From NCBI GenBank assembly GCA_002690445.1, contig NZER01000368.1, positions 1 through 11,396 of the forward strand: 11,396 nt of DNA. The letters are read 5' to 3'. The stretch comes from Candidatus Pacearchaeota archaeon (GTDB lineage: Archaea > Nanoarchaeota > Nanoarchaeia > Pacearchaeales > GW2011-AR1). The notes beneath the pieces are model-generated. The model ran no database searches. It was not told the DNA's origin and saw only the letters and a program-made list of their open reading frames with translations. The position numbers were made by a program, and so were the translations under genes. Shown in pieces: positions 1 through 7,244 of the stretch; positions within the stretch are counted from its first letter, which is position 1, and each line of letters starts with the position of its first letter.

Positions 1-4
1 CTAA

Positions 5-10
5 AAGAGG
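5..10 (+). promoter_or_regulatory. Ribosome binding site that decides the terL start
   Basis: AAGAGG ends at base 10. It leaves no spacer before the ATG at 11 but a 9-nt spacer before the in-frame ATG at 20, so it favours the later start. The site probably lies inside the end of an upstream gene, since a TGA at 12-14 closes another frame. Confidence 0.5.
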
Positions 11-19
11 ATGACATCT

Positions 20-1513
20 ATGGATTATGAGCAGGCATATGCTCAAAAACAAGCTTATAAGAAGTTATATGAAAATATGGCCCTATTTGGGCGATATTGT
101 TTCCCTACAGCATTAAATAAGGAAATACCTCCCTTTCATGCAGAAGTATATAGGGCTTTAAAGGATGAAAAACATAGAAGAGTAGCTATTGCTGCTCCTA
201 GAGGTACTGCTAAAAGTACTACTACTAGTCTAATTTATCCTCTATGGAAGGTAGCTTTTAAACCTAGTGATGAAGATTTATTTATAGTAATTATTTCTGA
301 GTCACAGGCTCAGTCAATAAACTTTTTAAGCAGGTTAAAGTATCATTTACTTCATAGTGAGAAGTTTAGAGAATTATTTGGAGACCTTGGCCCCTTAACC
401 GCCAAAAGATGGACCAACAATGATATAGTACTTGCGAACGGAACGAGAATTATCGCAGTTGGAACTGGGCAAAGAGTTCGTGGTTTTATTGAAGGGGATA
501 CAAGGCCTAATCTTATAATTGTCGATGACTTTGAATCGGAATTAAATGCAGCTACTCCAGAAGCTAGAACAAAAAACAGACGATGGATGACAGAAGCTGT
601 TATACCCTCTCTTTCTGATGAAGGAAAGATAGTTATGATAGGTACGGTTATCTCTGAAGACTGCTTTTTGTATTGGGTGAAGAGTTCTACAGCATGGCAT
701 GTTTTGTGGTATTCTATCTGGGATGAAGATGAAAAACCGCTTTGGCCTGCTAGATTTCCTCGAAAGAGAATCTTACAGATAAAAGATGAAATGGCTTCTG
801 TTGGCAATTTAAATGGGTTTTATCAGGAGTATATGAATATAGCTCAATCTCCTGATATGGCTCCTTTTAAACCTGAATGGATGAATTTACATCATAATGA
901 TTATGAAATTATAGAAGGCCAAGGCTGTTTAACAAGATTAATAGATAATGAAAAGAAAATCATACCTGTGGAAGTTTATTGTGGGGTTGACCCTGCATCC
1001 TCATTATCAGTAACGGCCGATTATTTTGTTATAGCTACTATTGGTATCGATAATAAGGGTAATAAATATAGTATAGATATTATAAGGGAACGCCTATCTC
1101 CTGAGTTACAACCTCAGAAGATAATAGATATATATAAAAAATATAAACCAAGGAGAATGAAAATTGAAACAGTTGGATATCAAGAAGCTCTTAGAACAGC
1201 AGTTAGACAAATTATGCAAGAGGAAGAAATATACATCCCAGGCATTGAAAAGGGTGTTAAGCCAAGAAATAGAAAATCAGAACGATTATTGTCTCTGGTC
1301 CCTATGTTCGCTCGTAATCAATTTTATTGGAGGCCTCAGGATTTAACTGGGCAACAAGAGTTCTTATCTTACCCTCGTGGAAAGCATGATGATATCATGG
1401 ATGGGATATGGACAGCTTTAGATGGAGCTAAGCCTTGTAGGCTTAAAAAATGGGAGGAAAGCGACAATAAAGTGTCTACTGCAAAAAAAGTGCTTGACTG
1501 GATGACATTATAG
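20..1513 (+). CDS. terL: Terminase large subunit (DNA packaging motor)
   Basis: ATP-driven motor and headful or cutting nuclease that translocates phage DNA through the portal into the prohead. Numbered from the ATG at 20 (497 residues): adenine-binding-like PPFHAEVY at 37-44, Walker A PRGTAKST at 60-67, Walker B LIIVDDFE at 165-172 (acidic pair D169/D170, E172), coupling motif IGT at 207-209. The RNase H-like nuclease domain has D324 in CGVDPAS, E383 in MKIETVGY and D457/D458/D461 in KHDDIMDG, so both domains look intact. The length is normal for the family. An in-frame ATG lies at 11, but the purine-rich AAAAGAGG (3-10) abuts it; the same sequence sits 9 nt from the ATG at 20, so 20 is preferred. 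The P22-like portal gene follows after 10 nt, the usual order. Family assignment is firm; the start is less certain. Confidence 0.93.
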   Translation: MDYEQAYAQKQAYKKLYENMALFGRYCFPTALNKEIPPFHAEVYRALKDEKHRRVAIAAPRGTAKSTTTSLIYPLWKVAFKPSDEDLFIVIISESQAQSINFLSRLKYHLLHSEKFRELFGDLGPLTAKRWTNNDIVLANGTRIIAVGTGQRVRGFIEGDTRPNLIIVDDFESELNAATPEARTKNRRWMTEAVIPSLSDEGKIVMIGTVISEDCFLYWVKSSTAWHVLWYSIWDEDEKPLWPARFPRKRILQIKDEMASVGNLNGFYQEYMNIAQSPDMAPFKPEWMNLHHNDYEIIEGQGCLTRLIDNEKKIIPVEVYCGVDPASSLSVTADYFVIATIGIDNKGNKYSIDIIRERLSPELQPQKIIDIYKKYKPRRMKIETVGYQEALRTAVRQIMQEEEIYIPGIEKGVKPRNRKSERLLSLVPMFARNQFYWRPQDLTGQQEFLSYPRGKHDDIMDGIWTALDGAKPCRLKKWEESDNKVSTAKKVLDWMTL

Positions 1514-1523
1514 TTCGTAAATT

Positions 1524-3704
1524 ATGGCTATGATTAATAGTAAAGATTCGAAAGATTCAACTACAAAATTAGTAGATGAGACAAAAGAGCTGTTTAATAC
1601 ATACTCCCAAAATAGAGAAATTTGGGCTAAACACGCTAAAGAGGATAAAGAATTTCGTTTAGGACGACAGTGGACCCAAGAACAAGAGGAAACTCTTAAA
1701 TCTCGTGGGCAAGCACTCGTTACTGTAAATAGAATACATCCTGCGGTAGAATCTGCCAAAGCTATGTTAACCTCAAGAAGACCATCCTTTAGGGTGGCTC
1801 CTAGGGAAGATTCTGATAACAAAGTAGCGCAAGTAGTATCTGCGCTTTTGTCTTATATGATAGATGTATCCGATGGTATTTCAGTAATTCGTGCTGCTAT
1901 AGATGATTATTATGTTATGGGGATGGGATTAATACAGGTTTATCAGGACCCTACTAAAGATATGGGTAAAGGTGAAGTCTGTATAAGAGACCTTGACCCT
2001 CTTGATGTATATATTGACCCTAATAGTAGAAGCAGGTATTTTGATGATGCAGAAAGTGTTATTGTTTCTCGAATGTTTACTAAAGGTCAAGCTACTAAAA
2101 TGTATCCAATGTATGAAAAGGCTATTAAAAATGCTTCTTCAGACCAAAATTGGAATCAAGTAAATACAGGGAGTGCTACAGATGACTATTCTGCACAATT
2201 TCCTGAAGATGTAGGACAAGTTCGTAATCAAGACTATATTAGAGGTTATGAGCGTTATTTTAAAGTAAAAGTTCCTAAATATAGAGTATTTGAATCTTTT
2301 TCTGGTAAAGAACATTTATTAGATAAAGAAGAGTTTGTACAATATATGCAACAACCTGCTTGGATATTACAAGGTCAGAAAATATTAACTGACCCACAGC
2401 AGGTACAGCAATTGATACAACAATTTAAAATGCAAACATCTCAACAAATGCAAGAATTAGGTTATGACCAATCAGCTGAAATGCCCGATATTCCCATTGA
2501 GGAAGTAACTTATGCTCAATTGGTTGAAATGGGAAAAATAGAAATTGTAGAAATTGAAGTAACTAGAATTAAGATGTGTGTAATTATGGGTGATACTTAT
2601 TTATATGGTAGAATTTTACCAACAGAAGATTATCCTATTATTCCTTTAATGAATATACATACAAGAACACCATATCCTACATCAGATGTAAGAATGGTAA
2701 AAGGCATACAACAATATATTAATAAAACACGCTCTTTGATAATTGCTCATGCGACAACAAGTACAAATACTAAGATACTTGTACCAGAAGGTAGTGTGGA
2801 TATGGCAGAATTTGAGCAAAAATGGGCACAACCTGGGGTGGCAATTCCTTATGACCCTACAGATGGTGCTCCAATGCCTGTTCAACCTACCCCTTTACCT
2901 AATGAATTATATAATAATGAGCAAACAGCAAAAAATGATATAGACCATCAATTAGGTTTATATGAAATGATGATGGGTAATAGTCAAGTTGCTCCACAAA
3001 CATATAAGGCAACTATTAGTTTAGATGAATTTGGCCAAAGAAAGATGAAGTCTAAATTAGCTGACATTGAAGCGGGATTAACACGAGTTGCTCAAGTTGC
3101 ATTTTCTTTAATGCAACAATTATATACGCAACAAAAGATTTTTAGAGTTGTTCAACCTAATAATTCTATTGATGAATATGTTATTAATAAAAGATTGGTT
3201 GACGATAAAACAGGTGAAATACAAATAGTAAATGATATTACTGTTGGTAAATATGACTTTGTATATGTATCAGGCTCAACACTTCCAAGTAATAGATATG
3301 CGGAACTTGAGTTCTATATGGATGCTTATCAGAAAGGCCTAATTGACAGACTTGAAGTATTGAAGAAAACTGAAGTATTTGATATGGAAGGTGTATTGCA
3401 AAGAACTGATGAAATTACTAAACTCCAAGAAGCTTTAAAACAAGCTCAGGGGCAAATTAAAAAATTACAGGGTGATATGCAGTCTAGAGATAGAGAGGCA
3501 GTAAACCTACGTAAAAGAGTTGAAGTTGAGAAATTCAAAAGTGATTTAGATGGCGTTAAAAATAAAAGTAAGGCCGCTGGAACTATTTTTGAAAAAAGAC
3601 TTGATGACAACTTATCCACTATAAAGCGTGATATCGCTTTAGCTACTCAAAATAGCTTACCTTCCTCTGGTGGAAAAGGGAGCAGCGAAAAGAAAGAGGT
3701 ATAG
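1524..3704 (+). CDS. Portal protein, P22-like
   Basis: Twelve-subunit ring at the unique capsid vertex through which DNA is packaged and ejected; it docks terminase and later the head-tail adaptors. The 726-residue length is close to that of phage P22 portal. Recognisable stretches are the N-terminal helix with LVTVNRIHPAVES (about 65-77), the RRPSFRVAPRED segment (85-96), the DDYYVMGMGLIQVY core (127-140) and DLDPLDVYIDPNS (156-168). A Gln-rich region lies at roughly 270-320. Residues 629 to about 705 are heptad-rich, charged coiled coil, matching the helical barrel or tail of P22-type portals, and the end is a polar GGKGSSEKKEV. No good Shine-Dalgarno precedes the ATG at 1524, nor a second ATG at 1530, so initiation may depend on translation of terL, which ends 10 nt upstream. 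Codon use becomes much more AT-rich after about 2100. Confidence 0.88.
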   Translation: MAMINSKDSKDSTTKLVDETKELFNTYSQNREIWAKHAKEDKEFRLGRQWTQEQEETLKSRGQALVTVNRIHPAVESAKAMLTSRRPSFRVAPREDSDNKVAQVVSALLSYMIDVSDGISVIRAAIDDYYVMGMGLIQVYQDPTKDMGKGEVCIRDLDPLDVYIDPNSRSRYFDDAESVIVSRMFTKGQATKMYPMYEKAIKNASSDQNWNQVNTGSATDDYSAQFPEDVGQVRNQDYIRGYERYFKVKVPKYRVFESFSGKEHLLDKEEFVQYMQQPAWILQGQKILTDPQQVQQLIQQFKMQTSQQMQELGYDQSAEMPDIPIEEVTYAQLVEMGKIEIVEIEVTRIKMCVIMGDTYLYGRILPTEDYPIIPLMNIHTRTPYPTSDVRMVKGIQQYINKTRSLIIAHATTSTNTKILVPEGSVDMAEFEQKWAQPGVAIPYDPTDGAPMPVQPTPLPNELYNNEQTAKNDIDHQLGLYEMMMGNSQVAPQTYKATISLDEFGQRKMKSKLADIEAGLTRVAQVAFSLMQQLYTQQKIFRVVQPNNSIDEYVINKRLVDDKTGEIQIVNDITVGKYDFVYVSGSTLPSNRYAELEFYMDAYQKGLIDRLEVLKKTEVFDMEGVLQRTDEITKLQEALKQAQGQIKKLQGDMQSRDREAVNLRKRVEVEKFKSDLDGVKNKSKAAGTIFEKRLDDNLSTIKRDIALATQNSLPSSGGKGSSEKKEV

Positions 3705-3707
3705 TAA

Positions 3708-4658
3708 ATGGAAGATAATAAAACAGTAGATACCCCTCAACAAGCAAATCAAAATGATGCTACTAGTGCCTTTGAGGCGCCAACAGCACCAACAGTGACA
3801 GAAGGCTCTGCTAATACAAATCTGACCGTTGAAGATGCGTTTTTTGGTAATGCAACGGATACACAGCAAGAGGATGCCCCTCCATCTCAAGAGCAGGTTC
3901 CTCAAGCTCAGGAAATAACCGAAACTCCAACTGAGTACCAGGCTAAGAACGATGAGAAACGTTTTGAATACTGGCAATCTCAAGCAGCGCAGCGTGCGAA
4001 CGAGTTAAAAGAACTGAAACAGCAGGTTGAACAAACAAATCAGCCTCAATCTCAGGCTCAAGTACCAGAGCAAGCGCCGCAAGTAGAGGAATTTCCGCCC
4101 CCTCCTGGCAAACCACAAAAACCACACGGGTATTCTCGTGAGGATGCTTGGGGTGACCCAGCATCAGAGAGTGCTCGTTATCTAGATGAAGTCGATACAT
4201 GGCAGGAAGATATAAGTGAGTATAATGAACTGAAGCATCAGTATGATATGGCAACAATGCAAGAAAAGTTTGAAGGAATTGAACGAGAGAAAGTAGAAAC
4301 TGCTCAACGTCATGAAGCTCAAGCTCAACAGCAACGTCAAATACAGGATGTATCCCAGTATGTTCAAGGACATCATGGGTTTTCTGAAGCTGATACTCAG
4401 GACTTTATACAAACTATGTCCCAGCCCGACTCCATCTCAATGGATAATTTGGTAGCTTTATATAGAATGCAAAAGGGTGGTGCACAAGCTCCTGTTAACG
4501 CAGAGCCTAGTCCATCTTTTCAGCAAGCCCAAAATGCACAGCAAATACCCTCTCCAATGGGGGTAATGCCAGCTAGCGGGAATAGCGAGCGTTCTGATAG
4601 CGACCAAATTATGGATTCGTTAATAGGTGATTTTAATTCCAATAATCCTTGGAAATAG
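3708..4658 (+). CDS. Probable capsid scaffolding protein
   Basis: A 316-residue acidic, low-complexity protein rich in Gln, Glu, Pro and Ala, lying between portal and major capsid genes, where tailed phages usually encode the scaffold that directs procapsid assembly and is then lost. The N-terminal third is disordered-looking (Gln, Thr, Pro). A charged helix at about 83-110 contains RFEYWQSQAAQRANELKEL. A proline segment FPPPPGKPQKPHGYS (129-143) follows, then a helical stretch at about 155-215. The C-terminus holds SDSDQIMDSLIGDFNSNNPWK. AGAGG at 3695-3699 is 8 nt from the ATG, and the gene starts 3 nt after the portal stop. GC content by hand count is about 45%, well above the neighbouring portal. 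The scaffold role is inferred from position, composition and predicted helices, not from a conserved domain. A minor head protein is the main alternative. Confidence 0.65.
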   Translation: MEDNKTVDTPQQANQNDATSAFEAPTAPTVTEGSANTNLTVEDAFFGNATDTQQEDAPPSQEQVPQAQEITETPTEYQAKNDEKRFEYWQSQAAQRANELKELKQQVEQTNQPQSQAQVPEQAPQVEEFPPPPGKPQKPHGYSREDAWGDPASESARYLDEVDTWQEDISEYNELKHQYDMATMQEKFEGIEREKVETAQRHEAQAQQQRQIQDVSQYVQGHHGFSEADTQDFIQTMSQPDSISMDNLVALYRMQKGGAQAPVNAEPSPSFQQAQNAQQIPSPMGVMPASGNSERSDSDQIMDSLIGDFNSNNPWK

Positions 4659-4663
4659 AATCA

Positions 4664-4669
4664 TATAAT
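4664..4669 (+). promoter_or_regulatory. Possible -10 element ahead of the capsid gene
   Basis: A perfect TATAAT lies in the 33-nt gap between the scaffold and capsid genes, 22 nt before the capsid ATG. At the 17-nt spacing the -35 position (4641-4646) reads AATAAT, a poor match to TTGACA. In such AT-rich DNA the hexamer could be chance. It is noted because the capsid gene is the one most expected to have its own late promoter. Confidence 0.2.
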
Positions 4670-4680
4670 CTAATACCGTA

Positions 4681-4686
4681 GGAGGT
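4681..4686 (+). promoter_or_regulatory. Strong Shine-Dalgarno of the major capsid gene
   Basis: GGAGGT, 5 nt before the ATG at 4692, is the most complete anti-16S match in the window. This fits the need for hundreds of capsid copies per particle. It shows that the host translation machinery uses a conventional bacterial anti-Shine-Dalgarno. Confidence 0.8.
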
Positions 4687-4691
4687 AGATT

Positions 4692-6086
4692 ATGGCAACC
4701 GTATATAGTAATGTTGCGTCTCAAGCCGGTGCAGGGACTGCTTCTTTAGATAATACGCGTAGAGTCTTTAACTTTGGAGATAGAGTTGCAGAACTCGCTC
4801 CACAGCAATCTCCTTTTTTCGTTTACTTAAATAAAGTAGCTAAAAAGGCGACTAATGACCCTGTGTTTAAATTTCTAGAGCAGCGACACCAATGGCAAAG
4901 ACGTAACTTCGAAATCGTCACGACAGCATTGACAGTGTCAGACGCAGAGACGCATGGTGGTGTCTTTGATTCTGGTGAGGATTTAGTTATAACAGCAAAA
5001 TATGACCAGTATGGTAAAATTAGCAGTGGTTCTCACTGTCCATTTATTGTACCAGGTGCTATTTTAGCTGTAAAAGCAAATGATGGAAATGTTTATCGTT
5101 TCAAAATTGCAGAAGATACAGTAGTTAATAGCTCTGCATCAACTGTACATGATGGAACTGATATTGCTCATATGACCACAACTGGAAGAACTGAAATTTC
5201 TGGTGAAAAACTCATTGCAGTTGGAACAACAATTCCTGATGCTACTGTGTTTGGAACAGGGAATAAAGGTCAGGTTATTGGTACTGCATGGGCTGAAGGA
5301 ACAGACACTCCACTTGGCTGGGAAGATAAATTATATGACAGAGAAGGATATTGTCAAATATTCAAAACTGGTATGAATATCTTTTCAGGCACATCTTTAG
5401 CTACAGAATATCGTGGTGTAAAGAATGAGTTTAAACGTATCTGGACAGATAAGTTGATGGAACATAAGATGGATATTGAACATGCTATGTTATTTGGTGA
5501 TGGTATAACTACTGCAGCTCAAGAAGCGGCTAGTGGTGGACAACCTGTGAGATATTCTCACGGTATTGTTCCTTTTACTTCATCTAATGGCAAAGTATAT
5601 AATATGTCTTATGCTTCTTCTGGATATGACGCTTTCTTAGATGCAATGGAAGATTTCTTTGCACCTGAAGGTGGAAACTCTGGAAATAAGTTAGTACTTG
5701 CTTCAAGAAAAGTTATTACTTATTTGAATAAACTAGGTAATGGTTCTTTCATGAACAATTCGGTAGGTTCATCTCAATATCGATTAGACGTACAGTCTAT
5801 CCCTGGTGCTTTTGGGCATCAAGTAACAATGGTAAATACTATTTTTGGTAATTTACATTTTGTTGCTGAGCCTCTATTAAGAGGACCTTGGGAAGATTAT
5901 TGCGTTGCTGTTGATATGAAAAATGTAGCTTATCGTCCACTAGTAGGTAATGGTGTTAGTCGAGACACCTTCATTGAAACTAATGTACAAGACAATGGTA
6001 TAGATGGCAGACAAGATGCTGTCCTTACTGAAGCTGGTCTTGAAATTAGTCTCCCTGAAACCCACGCAATTCTTAAGTTTTCTTAA
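4692..6086 (+). CDS. Major capsid protein, SU10/DUF5309-like HK97 fold
   Basis: Main shell subunit. The 464-residue protein has the arrangement of the SU10-type major capsid family: an N-terminal arm with RVFNFGDRVAELAPQQSPFF (24-43), a short linker and VFKFLEQRHQWQRRNFEI (58-75), then a beta-rich insertion (about 95-190) including GSHCPFIVPGAILAVKANDG. The hallmark GWEDKLYDREGYCQIFKTG (209-227) follows, then RGVKNEFKRIWTDKLMEHKM (241-260), DIEHAMLFGDG (261-271) and SHGIVPFTS (289-297). The C-terminal half carries the spine-helix and beta regions ending ETHAILKFS. No delta-domain-like or protease cleavage site can be recognised. The first roughly 300 nt have high GC (up to about 53% in one 60-nt line), while the rest falls to 25-32%. 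The next gene starts 14 nt after the stop. Assignment rests on remembered family motifs and synteny. Confidence 0.85.
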   Translation: MATVYSNVASQAGAGTASLDNTRRVFNFGDRVAELAPQQSPFFVYLNKVAKKATNDPVFKFLEQRHQWQRRNFEIVTTALTVSDAETHGGVFDSGEDLVITAKYDQYGKISSGSHCPFIVPGAILAVKANDGNVYRFKIAEDTVVNSSASTVHDGTDIAHMTTTGRTEISGEKLIAVGTTIPDATVFGTGNKGQVIGTAWAEGTDTPLGWEDKLYDREGYCQIFKTGMNIFSGTSLATEYRGVKNEFKRIWTDKLMEHKMDIEHAMLFGDGITTAAQEAASGGQPVRYSHGIVPFTSSNGKVYNMSYASSGYDAFLDAMEDFFAPEGGNSGNKLVLASRKVITYLNKLGNGSFMNNSVGSSQYRLDVQSIPGAFGHQVTMVNTIFGNLHFVAEPLLRGPWEDYCVAVDMKNVAYRPLVGNGVSRDTFIETNVQDNGIDGRQDAVLTEAGLEISLPETHAILKFS

Positions 6087-6100
6087 GGGAGGAGTAATTT

Positions 6101-6619
6101 ATGGCACAATTATCAATGGTAGGTGAAAATACTGTAACTGATGGTACGCATTATATTACTGATGCATCGGTATATGGCACATGGGACTTTGCAGGTGATG
6201 AAGGTGGCTTAGCTGTCTTAAGAACTGCTACTATAGACCCAGCGGCTACTGATGCAGCACTTGTAAGCCCTGGGATTCCAGGAATAATGGCTGCTAATAG
6301 GAAGTTAACAGTTGGTTTTAATACTACAACAGCTGGAGCAAATGAATCTTCTGATTTTGGTATTCAAGGCTCTTACGATGGTAAGAATTGGGCTTTGGCA
6401 GTAGCTGAATTAGATGGTGATGTTGAACCTGATGCAACTGGGATTCAACAGTATGAAGTTGATTTAACTGACTTGTACTTTCCTTGGCTTAGGTTAATAT
6501 GGAATGATGGAACAGATGATTTAACTACTTGGCAAGGATACTTTTTTGTATCAGGGCTTAAGTCTGGTGTAAATGTTTCTGCATTAACAGTTGGCGGTAC
6601 AGGACCTGACCCATCATAG
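6101..6619 (+). CDS. Small beta-rich virion-associated protein, capsid-proximal
   Basis: Not assignable to a named family. The 172 residues are rich in Thr, Asp, Gly and Ala with alternating hydrophobic positions, no signal peptide, no membrane segment and no cysteine. A beta-sandwich-like core runs from KLTVGFNTT (68-76) through FGIQGSYDGKNWALA (86-100) to PWLRLIW (128-134). The same order of motifs recurs in the next gene (6693-7148), so the two look like distant paralogues. The start is fixed by AAGGGAGGAG at 6085-6094, 6 nt from the ATG; that site overlaps the capsid stop, so translation of the two is probably linked. Position directly after the capsid gene and a strong ribosome site suggest a decoration, head-fibre or other abundant virion protein. 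That role is inference. Confidence 0.75.
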   Translation: MAQLSMVGENTVTDGTHYITDASVYGTWDFAGDEGGLAVLRTATIDPAATDAALVSPGIPGIMAANRKLTVGFNTTTAGANESSDFGIQGSYDGKNWALAVAELDGDVEPDATGIQQYEVDLTDLYFPWLRLIWNDGTDDLTTWQGYFFVSGLKSGVNVSALTVGGTGPDPS

Positions 6620-6637
6620 TGGTTAGTTAAGTAAAAT

Positions 6638-6667
6638 AGGTTATGAGCCCTTCGGGGCTCTTAGCCT
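6638..6667 (+). terminator. UUCG-tetraloop hairpin, probable intrinsic terminator
   Basis: Perfect stem GAGCCC (6645-6650) and GGGCTC (6655-6660) closed by a TTCG loop, the unusually stable cUUCGg tetraloop. A second helix, AGGTTA (6638-6643) with TAGCCT (6662-6667), extends it across a single T-T mismatch with one G-U pair. It lies 18 nt after the stop of the 172-residue gene, in the only true gap of the window (73 nt). The tail after it, TTCAATTT, is only moderately T-rich. It may therefore be a partial terminator or an mRNA-stabilising 3' end for the capsid transcript. Confidence 0.8.
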
Positions 6668-6680
6668 TTCAATTTAAAGT

Positions 6681-6686
6681 AAGGAG
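6681..6686 (+). promoter_or_regulatory. Shine-Dalgarno following the hairpin
   Basis: AAGGAG, 6 nt before the ATG at 6693. A full-strength ribosome site straight after the hairpin shows that the downstream gene can be translated independently of the capsid gene and its neighbour. Confidence 0.7.
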
Positions 6687-6692
6687 ATAGAT

Positions 6693-7148
6693 ATGGCTGC
6701 TTCAGTTAGCAAGTGGACAAGTAAGGGAAGTAATACAAATGCTAGTATAGCATCAGTGAACCCTGGGGATGCTAGTGACTCTATGGATATAATTGTTAGG
6801 CATGAAATGCATATATGGCTAGATGATGATTCTGCAATAACATCAGACCCATTTGGTTGGAAGGTTGATAAAGATTTTATGATAGCTTTTAATGTTACTA
6901 AAGTTGATTTAACTAATACTATTGGAAATTGTACTGCCACTATAGAGGGTTCTGTTGATGGTACTAATTATGTAACATTAAAATCTCTAGGTACAACAAC
7001 TTTTGATGCAGCTGTAGTAGCTTATGTTTATGATGTAGATGCAAATGGCGTATTACCTTATATGAGATTCAGTGTTACTCCAGCAACAGATGTTGATAAT
7101 ACTGCTAAACCAATTAAAGTAGTTGTTTGGGAATATAATAGAGCATAA
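6693..7148 (+). CDS. Small beta-rich protein, apparent paralogue of the 172-residue protein
   Basis: The 151-residue protein matches no family I can name. Its core repeats the layout of the gene before it: DFMIAFNVT (61-69) for KLTVGFNTT, TIEGSVDGTNYVTL (83-96) for GIQGSYDGKNWALA, and PYMRFSV (122-128) for PWLRLIW. The N-terminal 35 residues are Ser, Asn and Ala rich and differ from the neighbour. The SxDGxN(W/Y) turn followed by a late aromatic-R strand is common in beta-sandwich carbohydrate- or surface-binding modules of phages, so an accessory capsid or tail surface protein is plausible, but this is inferred. It is followed directly by a 31-residue gene whose ATG comes immediately after its TAA. 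Confidence 0.75.
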   Translation: MAASVSKWTSKGSNTNASIASVNPGDASDSMDIIVRHEMHIWLDDDSAITSDPFGWKVDKDFMIAFNVTKVDLTNTIGNCTATIEGSVDGTNYVTLKSLGTTTFDAAVVAYVYDVDANGVLPYMRFSVTPATDVDNTAKPIKVVVWEYNRA

Positions 7149-7244
7149 ATGGCTAAAGGTAAACCAGTATATTCAGGTAGTATAGGCAATCCATGGCATG
7201 GAATAAAGCCTGTTGTCCGTAGACCTAAACCGAAAGGGAAATAA
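7149..7244 (+). CDS. 31-residue highly basic micro-protein
   Basis: An uninterrupted reading frame whose ATG directly abuts the stop of the preceding gene and whose TAA overlaps the next ATG (TAATG, 7242-7246). It fills exactly the 95 nt between two confident genes. The product has six Lys, two Arg, one His and no acidic residue, with Gly/Pro/Lys ends (MAKGKPVYSG at the start, VVRRPKPKGK at the end) and a central NPWHG. No membrane segment or cysteine is present. The upstream ATAGAG is a weak ribosome site, so translation probably relies on coupling. Such a peptide could bind DNA, RNA or the acidic capsid interior, or be an assembly peptide; none of these can be shown here. The exact fit between flanking genes is the main argument for it being real. 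Confidence 0.55.
   Translation: MAKGKPVYSGSIGNPWHGIKPVVRRPKPKGK

Noticed and set aside
352..807. 151-codon open frame on the - strand inside terL
   Set aside because: It is fully opposite a confidently assigned gene, has no ribosome site or family resemblance, and its composition is that of a reverse complement. The other - strand frames (for example 1508-1822, 3657-3983, 3943-4257, 6674-6940 and 9234-9677) fail in the same way.
2743..2943. 66-codon + strand frame within the portal gene
   Set aside because: Lies wholly inside the portal reading frame, has no ribosome site, and is explained as a chance open frame in AT-rich DNA; the same applies to 1164-1346 in terL.
6072..6087. CTTAAG-TTTT-CTTAAG inverted repeat at the end of the capsid gene
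   Set aside because: The stem is only 6 bp, mostly A-T, and overlaps the capsid codons and the ribosome site of the next gene. It is too weak for a terminator; occlusion of the ribosome site is possible but unsupported.
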